A stretch of 64,000 bases of DNA from Bartonella queenslandensis (GTDB lineage Bacteria > Pseudomonadota > Alphaproteobacteria > Rhizobiales > Rhizobiaceae): assembly GCF_018155095.1 (NCBI RefSeq), contig NZ_NAAI01000001.1, forward strand, positions 1 through 64,000. The letters are read 5' to 3'. Under the pieces are notes generated by a model. The model worked only from the letters and a program-made list of their open reading frames with translations. It was not told where the DNA came from and ran no database searches. Of this stretch, positions 57,134-64,000 are shown in pieces; position 1 is the first letter of the stretch, and every line of letters begins with the position of its first letter. Position numbers and translations under genes: made by a program.

Positions 57134-57694
57134 ATGAAAAAGTTATTTAATTTGCTTATAGTTTGTACTCTTTTGAGTATTTCATCTGTTGCATTTGCAA
57201 CAAATTCAAAGCCTCCTGCACCGAAAGAGGCACCAGCGACATTGCCAAATGGAGCTTCTTCTTTGACTGAAACCTACGGTTTGTGGACCATTAACTGTGG
57301 GTTACAAGAAGGGAAAAAAGTTTGCTTTATGCACCGTCAAGAAGTAAATGAGCAGGGGCGTGTTGTTGTGGCTATGGCTCTTATTCTCAATGCTGAAGGT
57401 GCGGTATCGGGTAATTTAACAGTTCCTTTTGGCATTTTGGTTTCTAAGCCTGTTCGTTTACAAGTTGATGAGGGAAAAGCTGTTATTGAAACCGGTATTC
57501 GGACTTGTGTACCAGCAGGTTGTATGGTTCCAGTCGCCTTTGATAAAAGTCACGTAGCAGCTTTACGTTCTGGAAAACAATTAAAGTTAGCGATGACAAT
57601 TGCTGCTGCAGGTGAACCACCTTTGAATGATTTATTTGTTCAGCTCGATGGTTTTAGTAATGCCCTTAACCGTTTGATTGCTTTGCAGAAATAA
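57134..57694 (+). CDS. ialB: Invasion-associated protein B
   Basis: This 186-residue secreted protein has a clear signal peptide (LFNLLIVCTLLSISSVAFA) and the IalB domain. The four cysteines lie in TINCGLQEGKKVCF and IRTCVPAGCMV. AGGAA lies 7 nt before ATG 57134, ruling out an upstream ATG at 57089. IalB is a virulence factor for erythrocyte entry in Bartonella and sits beside ialA as expected. It shares fold and cysteine layout with the protein at 44903, but the two differ much in sequence. Confidence 0.95.
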   Translation: MKKLFNLLIVCTLLSISSVAFATNSKPPAPKEAPATLPNGASSLTETYGLWTINCGLQEGKKVCFMHRQEVNEQGRVVVAMALILNAEGAVSGNLTVPFGILVSKPVRLQVDEGKAVIETGIRTCVPAGCMVPVAFDKSHVAALRSGKQLKLAMTIAAAGEPPLNDLFVQLDGFSNALNRLIALQK

Positions 57695-57703
57695 TTTAAA
57701 AAT

Positions 57704-57742
57704 AAACTAAAAGCGGCTTTTAACGGCCGTTTTTAGTTTGTG
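57704..57742 (+). terminator. Intrinsic terminator of ialB
   Basis: AAACTAAAAGCGGC pairs with GCCGTTTTTAGTTT (one bulged base) and the right arm supplies the T run. Confidence 0.8.
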
Positions 57743-58037
57743 CGTTTTTTATATATTGATAATTAAAACGATAGATTTAAGATTAATTCCATAAGGAATA
57801 TTGAGAGCTTTAGAGTTCTCGGATTTTGCGTCGTTTCTTCTATTTTCGCACGCTGTTTTTAATTTTAATATTTGTTTTCTAGCTTTATCGCCCTTAAATA
57901 AGGAGGTGAAGAATTTGGAATATTTAGTTTTTTATTCATAGTCTATTGGGGTATAAAACTATTATTTAATATATAGACTCATCTTGAGGAAGGTTTTCTA
58001 TACGCTTTTCTGTTTCCTTGATTGAAAGGGATAACGC
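57743..58037. other. Region between ialB and yggT
   Basis: This stretch holds no standard gene. It contains the unusually strong ribosome binding sequence described in the next entry. Confidence 0.4.
57899..57941 (+). other. Perfect Shine-Dalgarno with an eight-codon frame
   Basis: TAAGGAGGTGA is a full match to the 16S anti-Shine-Dalgarno sequence. It is followed 5 nt later by TTG and an eight-codon frame ending in TAG (57915-57941). The yggT start is about 100 bp further on. It could be a leader peptide, a ribosome standby site or the relic of a lost gene. Confidence 0.3.
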
Positions 58038-58331
58038 ATGGTTTATGCATTGCTTCGAGCAATCGATTTGATTCTTAATATTTATATTGATATTCTAATT
58101 GCTAGTGTCATTTTTTCTTGGCTTTATATTTTTAATATCATAAATTCCCGCAATCGCTTTGTTGTTTTGATAGGGAACTTTCTATATCGCCTTACAAATC
58201 CCGTTCTAAATCCTATCCGGCGGATTTTACCAAATTTGGGAACAATTGATATTTCACCTATTGTGGTGTTCATTATTATTTATTTTATTCGTACTTTCAT
58301 GTGGCGCGCTTACGCAAGCATGTATCTATAG
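58038..58331 (+). CDS. YggT family membrane protein
   Basis: This 97-residue protein has two hydrophobic regions ([19 protein letters not shown] and [15 protein letters not shown]) joined by the family motif [12 protein letters not shown]. YggT proteins are small inner-membrane proteins with a role in osmotic tolerance or cell-division-linked processes, not well defined. The DUF167 gene follows after 22 bp; this YggT-DUF167 pairing is common in proteobacteria. Confidence 0.9.
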   Translation: MVYALLRAIDLILNIYIDILIASVIFSWLYIFNIINSRNRFVVLIGNFLYRLTNPVLNPIRRILPNLGTIDISPIVVFIIIYFIRTFMWRAYASMYL

Positions 58332-58353
58332 AAATATTACTTGAGGCGAATAT

Positions 58354-58668
58354 ATGTTTTATCAAGTTGATAAAAATAGCTTGGTTTTATTTGTATACCT
58401 CATTCCCAAATCATCCGTTGACAAAATAATAGGGGTTGAATGTAGGGATGGTGAGAAACAATATCTAGTCATACGCCTTCGTGCTGTTCCTGAGGATGGA
58501 AAAGCAAATAAAGCCCTCATTAAATTTTTTGCGAAGCAGTGGAAAATTCCCTCTTCTTCTATTTGTCTGAAAAGCGGTGCAACATCCCGCTACAAACAAC
58601 TTCATTTTTCAACACATTTAGAAGAGTTAAAGCAGATATGGCAATCCTTTGGAGATTGTATTTCGTAG
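58354..58668 (+). CDS. DUF167 (YggU) family protein
   Basis: This 104-residue protein has the family core LRAVPEDGKANKALIKFFAK and IPSSSICLKSGATSRYKQL. Its structure is known but its function is not. Length and context are normal. Confidence 0.9.
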   Translation: MFYQVDKNSLVLFVYLIPKSSVDKIIGVECRDGEKQYLVIRLRAVPEDGKANKALIKFFAKQWKIPSSSICLKSGATSRYKQLHFSTHLEELKQIWQSFGDCIS

Positions 58669-58678
58669 CGAAATAAAT

Positions 58679-58710
58679 AATAAAGCCTATTTTTAAATAG
58701 GCTTTATTTT
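58679..58710. terminator. Bidirectional terminator between convergent genes
   Basis: AATAAAGCCTATTT and AAATAGGCTTTATT form a perfect 14-bp stem with a 2-nt apex. A and T runs on both flanks allow it to serve the DUF167 gene on the plus strand and ppa on the minus strand. Confidence 0.85.
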
Positions 58711-58720
58711 ATTAAAATTG

Positions 58721-59251
58721 TTATCTCTCTCTATTACGCTCAATAGCTTGCTTAATTAATTCATGAGCAAAGCTTTTGTCTCGCCACCCTTCAATTTTGG
58801 CCCATTTCCCAGGTTCTAAATCTTTATAGTGCTTGAAGAAATGTTCAATTTGTTTAAGTGTAATTTCAGGCAAGTCCGTGTAGTCATGAATATTGATATA
58901 GCGTTTTGTTAATTTCGGTGTGGGAATGGCAATGATTTTTTCATCTTTACCACCATCATCTTCCATCATCAAAGCCCCGATGGGGCGAACATTGATCACA
59001 CAACCAGGCATAAGTGGACGTGTATTACAGATAAGAACATCAATAGGATCACCGTCATCTGAAAGGGTATGAGGGACAAAACCATAATTTCCAGGATAAA
59101 CCATTGAGGTATGAAGAAAACGGTCAACGAATAATGCGCCCGACTTTTTATCCATCTCATATTTTATTGGTTGACCACCAAGAGAGACTTCCACAATAAC
59201 ATTAATATCTTCTGGTGGGTTTTTACCTACAGGTATTTCTTTAATATTCAT
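58721..59251 (-). CDS. ppa: Inorganic pyrophosphatase (family I)
   Basis: This 176-residue soluble enzyme hydrolyses pyrophosphate. The metal-binding signature DDGDPIDVL lies near residues 65-73; [12 protein letters not shown] and the following Asp-rich loop complete the active site. Length is standard. It lies 65 bp downstream of typA on the same strand and could be co-transcribed. Confidence 0.97.
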   Translation of the reverse strand: MNIKEIPVGKNPPEDINVIVEVSLGGQPIKYEMDKKSGALFVDRFLHTSMVYPGNYGFVPHTLSDDGDPIDVLICNTRPLMPGCVINVRPIGALMMEDDGGKDEKIIAIPTPKLTKRYINIHDYTDLPEITLKQIEHFFKHYKDLEPGKWAKIEGWRDKSFAHELIKQAIERNRER

Positions 59252-59316
59252 AGAGACATCCTTTCTGGGATAGAGTAAGGCTTACAATCAAATATTTTAC
59301 CAAAGAGATTATGAAA

Positions 59317-61143
59317 TTAGCTTGAAATTGATGCACGTATTTTTTCAAAACGTTTACGTTCATTGGGATCAAGATAAAGTTTACGGAGACGAATATTCTT
59401 AGGGGTGACCTCCACAAGTTCATCATCTTGTATCCATGATAGGGCACGTTCTAGTGTCATTTTAATGGGAGGTGTTAACTTTACGGCTTCATCTTTTCCA
59501 GAAGCGCGCATATTGGTGAGTTTTTTTCCCTTTAAAACGTTGACTTCTAAGTCGTTATCCCGTGAGTGAATACCAATAATCATACCTTGATAGACTTTCA
59601 CACCAGCATCAATGATCATAGGTCCGCGATCCTCAAGATTAAAAAGAGCATAAGCGACAGATTCACCATTGTCATTTGAAATCATAACACCATTAACACG
59701 ACCAGCAATGTCTCCTTTATAAGGTTCATAAGCATGGAAAAGGCGGTTCATAATTGCTGTACCACGGGTATCCGTTAAAAGTTCAGATTGATAACCAATG
59801 AGTCCTCGGGTGGGTGCATAAAAAACAAGGCGGACACGATTACCTCCAGAAGGACGTAATTCCACCATTTCACCTTTACGTTCAGACATTTTTTGCACAA
59901 CAGTACCGGAATATTCTTCATCAACATCGATAACAACTTCTTCAATTGGCTCGAGAGTTATTCCGTTTTCATCTTTTTGCATCACAACACGTGGACGTGA
60001 AACACTAAGCTCAAATCCTTCACGGCGCATATTTTCAATGAGAACCGCAAGCTGCAATTCTCCTCGTCCTGAAACATAGAAAGAATCTTTGTCGGCTGAT
60101 TCTTCAATTTTAAGAGCGACATTCCCCTCTGCTTCTTTTAACAAACGGTCACGGATGACACGGCTTGTTACTTTATCTCCTTCAGTTCCGGCAAGGGGAC
60201 TATCATTGACAAGAAAACTCATCGTAACAGTAGGAGGATCAATGGGTTGGGCAGTAAGGGGTTCATTGACAGCTGGATCACAGAAAGTATCCGCAACGGT
60301 ACCTTTTTGTAGACCAGCAATTGCAACAATATCACCAGCATTTCCTTCTTCGATAGGTTGACGTTCTAGACCACGAAATGCCAAAATTTTCGAGATACGT
60401 CCAGTTTCTAAAAGTTTCCCATCTTGCCCAAGAACCTTAACATTTTGATTAGGTTTTAGAGAGCCGGAATGAATACGACCTGTAATAATTCGTCCCAAAA
60501 ATGGATCTGCTTCAAGAATAGTTCCAATCATGCGGAATGGTCCTTCTGCTACACTAGGAGAAGGAACATGCCGCGTCACAAGATCAAATAAAGGACCCAA
60601 TCCCTGATCTTTGGGGCCCTCTGGGGCTTCAGCCATCCATCCATCGCGCCCCGAGCCGTAAAGAATAGGAAAATCAAGCTGTTCATCGGTTGCATCAAGA
60701 GCGGCAAAAAGGTCAAAAACCTCATTAATGACTTCATCAACGCGTGCATCAGGTCGGTCAATTTTGTTAATAGCAACAATAGGGTGTAATCCTACTTTTA
60801 ATGCTTTACCAACAACAAATTTTGTTTGTGGCATTGGTCCTTCAGCAGCATCAACAAGGACGATAGCTCCATCAACCATGTTTAGAATACGTTCAACTTC
60901 TCCACCAAAATCGGCATGTCCTGGCGTATCAACAATATTAATTCGGGTATCTTTCCAAACAACAGATGTCACTTTCGCTAAAATTGTAATTCCACGTTCT
61001 TTTTCAATATCGTTTGAATCCATCATACGTTCGCTTGTACGCTGATTATCACGGAAGTTTCCTGATTGCTTGAGAAGTCCGTCTACAAGCGTTGTTTTCC
61101 CATGGTCAACGTGGGCAATGATGGCAATGTTACGCAATTGCAT
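59317..61143 (-). CDS. typA: Translational GTPase TypA/BipA
   Basis: This 608-residue ribosome-binding GTPase of the EF-G/LepA class functions in ribosome assembly at low temperature and stress. The P-loop is [12 protein letters not shown] (residues 10-21), switch II is [14 protein letters not shown], and the NKIDRPDAR base-recognition motif is present. It has the domain II, EF-G-like and BipA-specific C-terminal regions ([21 protein letters not shown]). Length is normal. ppa lies downstream. Confidence 0.98.
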   Translation of the reverse strand: MQLRNIAIIAHVDHGKTTLVDGLLKQSGNFRDNQRTSERMMDSNDIEKERGITILAKVTSVVWKDTRINIVDTPGHADFGGEVERILNMVDGAIVLVDAAEGPMPQTKFVVGKALKVGLHPIVAINKIDRPDARVDEVINEVFDLFAALDATDEQLDFPILYGSGRDGWMAEAPEGPKDQGLGPLFDLVTRHVPSPSVAEGPFRMIGTILEADPFLGRIITGRIHSGSLKPNQNVKVLGQDGKLLETGRISKILAFRGLERQPIEEGNAGDIVAIAGLQKGTVADTFCDPAVNEPLTAQPIDPPTVTMSFLVNDSPLAGTEGDKVTSRVIRDRLLKEAEGNVALKIEESADKDSFYVSGRGELQLAVLIENMRREGFELSVSRPRVVMQKDENGITLEPIEEVVIDVDEEYSGTVVQKMSERKGEMVELRPSGGNRVRLVFYAPTRGLIGYQSELLTDTRGTAIMNRLFHAYEPYKGDIAGRVNGVMISNDNGESVAYALFNLEDRGPMIIDAGVKVYQGMIIGIHSRDNDLEVNVLKGKKLTNMRASGKDEAVKLTPPIKMTLERALSWIQDDELVEVTPKNIRLRKLYLDPNERKRFEKIRASISS

Positions 61144-62398
61144 AAATTTTCTTCTTTTCGTTTAATGAAATTTCATTTGAGGCAAAGTCTTTACATTCTT
61201 CGCCTGACTATTAAAAAGCCTTTTACATGTTTTTTTATAATTTTGGAAGATGGAGTCCATATTTTTATGGTAAAACGCTTCACTTAAGTCTTTAATACTC
61301 TATGAAATCTCAATTGCTGGAGTTTCGTAAAAGGTTTATAGTTCGTGTGTGTTTTATTCTGAAGCCAAGGATTGTCTATAAGTCACTGTCAATTGGATCT
61401 TTATCAATATAACGCAAGAAATTTATGTGAACGCCTTTAAGAATAAGTAAAGCTAGCTTTGCCATTTGTTGTTTTGCAAAAGATTGGTAAAAATCCGGAA
61501 TATCTCTCAATTTATAGCCAATCTATTGACAGTTTTATGATATTGTTATTCCTAATAAAGCTTTCGCTTCTTTTGGAGTTTGTCAATCAACATGCCGATT
61601 TAATGCAACCGTATATTTGAGATAAACCTTGAGAAGATTAAGAATTTTATAAGAGATTCTAACTTTTATATACAAGATTAGAGAAAGAGTTATTATCTGT
61701 TTGATTTATTTATGCAACGGGAACACAGCCTGATTTAGAAAGATTATGAAGGCTTTAAAAGAAAGTTTTCCTCTTTACCGTTATTTTAAATTTGATTTTA
61801 TGACTTAAAAAGCATTTCAAGAAATACATTTTAAACCATCGAGATTGGTGTATTGCTGACACTTTTGTTTATCATTCTTTATAGAATTATACCTTTCTTG
61901 CAAATAGAATGCTCTAAAAAGAATACACTTATTGTTGCACGTTTATGTCTTCTTTTAAAACATCACGCATCCATTTCATGATAGAACCAATGAATGCTAT
62001 AACATACGTGAATGAAATACTATCAATACCTTTGTGAACTGTATAAACCCTCTATCAGCTCTATTACTATTCTCGTCTCAGCTGTTAATATTGCGACAAC
62101 TTTGGTATTTGAGAGAGAACATAAGAAGTATGTTACTCTTTTCTTGAATAATTTCCATCCACACATCCATTCTGCTTGTGACAGGTAAGAAGATGATGTT
62201 ATGAGAAGACTATGATGAGGTCATTTTACGGTATCTGAAGCTATTATTCGATATAATAATGAATTATCATTATAAAGCAATGTTTTACCTATAAAGTGGT
62301 GTGCTAGAAAACTAAAGAATAAAGCTTGTGTTCTTATGGAAAGATCTGAAACGATATGACAAGATCTTTCTATAAGGGTATGTTTTTATTTCACATTT
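61144..62398. other. Long intergenic region, no gene seen
   Basis: About 1.25 kb lies between the typA start and the mgtE stop. No open frame is supported. A sequence around 61723-61760 (CACAGCCTGATTTAG, then ATGAAGGC) recurs in similar form at 63961-63998 at the window end, suggesting a dispersed repeat or a degraded shared element. Confidence 0.4.
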
Positions 62399-63775
62399 TT
62401 AAAGAAGAGTTCCTGACAAAATAAGGGAAGCTACAGAAAAATAGATTATAATACCCATGACATCTACTAAAGTTGCTACAAAAGGAGCAGAAGCACTTGC
62501 TGGATCAAATTTTAAACCTTTAAGGATAAAAGGCAACATAGAGCCAGAGAGAGAACCGAAGGTAACGATGCCAATTAGAGCTGTACCTACAGTTGTCGAA
62601 ATAGCAATCCAATGTTGTCCATAGTCATAGATACCGAGTTGTTGCCAAAGGGTGATGCGCGTAACGCCAATAATTCCGAGTAAGAGACCAAGGGATAGCC
62701 CTGTTGGAATTTCACGAATGATAACTTTCCACCAGTCTTTTAGCGTGAGTTCACGTAAAGCCAATGCGCGGATAATAAGGGATGTCGCTTGTGAACCGGA
62801 ATTTCCTCCTGAACTCATAATGAGAGGAATAAACAGTGTAAGAATAATTGCTTTTTCAAGTTCTGTTTCGAAATATTGCATAGCGCTTGCTGTGAGCATT
62901 TCACCGATAAAGAGTAAAGCCAGCCAGCCACCGCGTTTTTTCATCATTTCAGTAAACTTGATTTGCATATAGGGTTTATTAAGCGCTTCCATACCCCCAA
63001 ATTTATAGGCGTCTTCATTCATTTCATCGACCATGGTATCAAGCACATCGTCAACAGTTACAATGCCAATGACATGGTTATTTTCATCAACGACAGGCAC
63101 CGAGAGAAGATCATGGCGCTGGAAAAGACGCGCAATATCTTCATGATGTGTGAAGGGTGATATTGTAATGGGCGAGTCATGGGTAGGGACATTAAGAATT
63201 TTTTCATCAGGTGAGGCAAGAATAAGGTTACGCAGTGAAACAGCTTTGAGAAGAGTTCCTGTTTTTGGATCAATCACATAGCTCGTATAAACTGTTTCAC
63301 GTGTTCGCTCGACCTCACGAATGTGATCCAAAGTTTTTTGTATGGTCCAGTTTGAAGGAACCGCTATAAACTCCGTTGTCATCAGTGCCCCTGCTGTATG
63401 ATCAGGATAACTGGTGAGTTTTTTAAGTTCAGCGCGCGTTAAGGGTTTAAGTAAGGCATAAAGCCGCGTTCGGGTTTCTTTATCCATTTCTTGAAAGACG
63501 TCTGCAGCAGCATCTGCAGACATACCATCAAGAATTTCAACAGCACGTTTTATGGGCAGAAGTTCTAAAATAGCAACAGGTTGTTCAAGCTCTGGTTTAT
63601 CAAAAAGTTCGATAACATACTCAAGAGGTAGAAGACTAAGAATAGTTATACGTTCCATGATATCGAGGTCATTGATGATATCAATAGAGTCCGCAAAATG
63701 CTGACTTTTTAATTTTTCAGCAAGAGCTTCAGGAGAAAAATTTTTGAAGTCGAAGGCCGTTTTAATTTCAGTCAT
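62399..63775 (-). CDS. mgtE: Magnesium transporter MgtE
   Basis: This 458-residue Mg2+ channel has an N-terminal superhelical domain (about 15-135), paired CBS domains (about 140-265, VPVVDENNHVIGIVTVDDVLD) and five C-terminal membrane segments. The conserved pore sequence MSSGGNSGSQATSLIIRALA is present. Cytosolic Mg2+ binding to the N and CBS domains normally closes the pore. GGAGG precedes the ATG by about 6 nt. Length is normal. Confidence 0.96.
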   Translation of the reverse strand: MTEIKTAFDFKNFSPEALAEKLKSQHFADSIDIINDLDIMERITILSLLPLEYVIELFDKPELEQPVAILELLPIKRAVEILDGMSADAAADVFQEMDKETRTRLYALLKPLTRAELKKLTSYPDHTAGALMTTEFIAVPSNWTIQKTLDHIREVERTRETVYTSYVIDPKTGTLLKAVSLRNLILASPDEKILNVPTHDSPITISPFTHHEDIARLFQRHDLLSVPVVDENNHVIGIVTVDDVLDTMVDEMNEDAYKFGGMEALNKPYMQIKFTEMMKKRGGWLALLFIGEMLTASAMQYFETELEKAIILTLFIPLIMSSGGNSGSQATSLIIRALALRELTLKDWWKVIIREIPTGLSLGLLLGIIGVTRITLWQQLGIYDYGQHWIAISTTVGTALIGIVTFGSLSGSMLPFILKGLKFDPASASAPFVATLVDVMGIIIYFSVASLILSGTLL

Positions 63776-64000
63776 GATAAAGTACCTCCTGAAAAGTTGG
63801 AGCGTTATAAATCTAGATAAGATGATGAGATAAAAAAATAAACGTTTATGGAAGATTCAAAAAAACCTCCCCAGCCGTATTTTCAATTGTTAATATTTTA
63901 AATAAAGTCAAGGATAAATTATAAGTTATAAACAAGTTTCTGAAATCATTGAAAGCAAGAATACAGCCTAATTTAGGGATCATATGAAGGCATAAATGTA

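Overview
The window looks like a chromosomal segment of a Bartonella species (Alphaproteobacteria, Hyphomicrobiales). It is AT-rich. It carries the genus's hallmark invasion locus (Nudix hydrolase ialA/rppH followed by ialB) and a tandem array of giant BadA/Vomp-type trimeric autotransporter adhesins. The core genes have alphaproteobacterial order: obgE-proB-proA-nadD-rsfS-rlmH-envC-ctpA-rppH. I could not run a database search, so the species is not assigned.

Layout. 0.3-6.0 kb: tRNA-Ser(GGA), an EIIA-HPr-EI fusion phosphotransferase, rpmA and rplU, and tRNA-Ser(CGA). The two tRNA-Ser genes point in opposite directions and flank this block. 6.2-11.7 kb: a translationally coupled MFS transporter/ATP-grasp ligase pair, a SAM methyltransferase and a second MFS exporter. 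12.1-14.9 kb: two unrecognised small genes, then two paralogous Xre-type DNA-binding proteins. Each regulator is preceded by a conserved structured leader of about 115 nt. This arrangement matches the Brt RNA/Trp regulator tandems that I recall being reported as controllers of badA in B. henselae. 15.9-44.9 kb: four tandem adhesins of 1915, 1352, 2196 and 3481 residues. The last overlaps an IalB-family gene by 4 bp. 46.5-57.7 kb: ppx/gppA, rlmE, the obgE-to-ctpA housekeeping block and ialA-ialB. 58-64 kb: yggT, a DUF167 gene, ppa, typA and mgtE.

How it may work together. The regulator cassettes sit directly upstream of the adhesin array, so they are natural candidates to control it, perhaps through RNA-level attenuation feeding a DNA-binding protein. 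Adhesins 2, 3 and 4 share a leader motif containing a poly-T tract, while adhesin 1 has an unrelated leader; this suggests two expression groups. The adhesins are modular mosaics. Caps come in two types (1 and 4 against 2 and 3), the beta-roll cassette of 4 resembles that of 3, and the stalk of 4 contains a tandem repeat of about 1.12 kb. All four keep a conserved C-terminal anchor. This architecture should favour recombination and antigenic variation.

The accessory block separates rplU-rpmA from obgE, genes that are usually neighbours. Here rplU-rpmA faces the other way, which points to an inversion as well as insertion.
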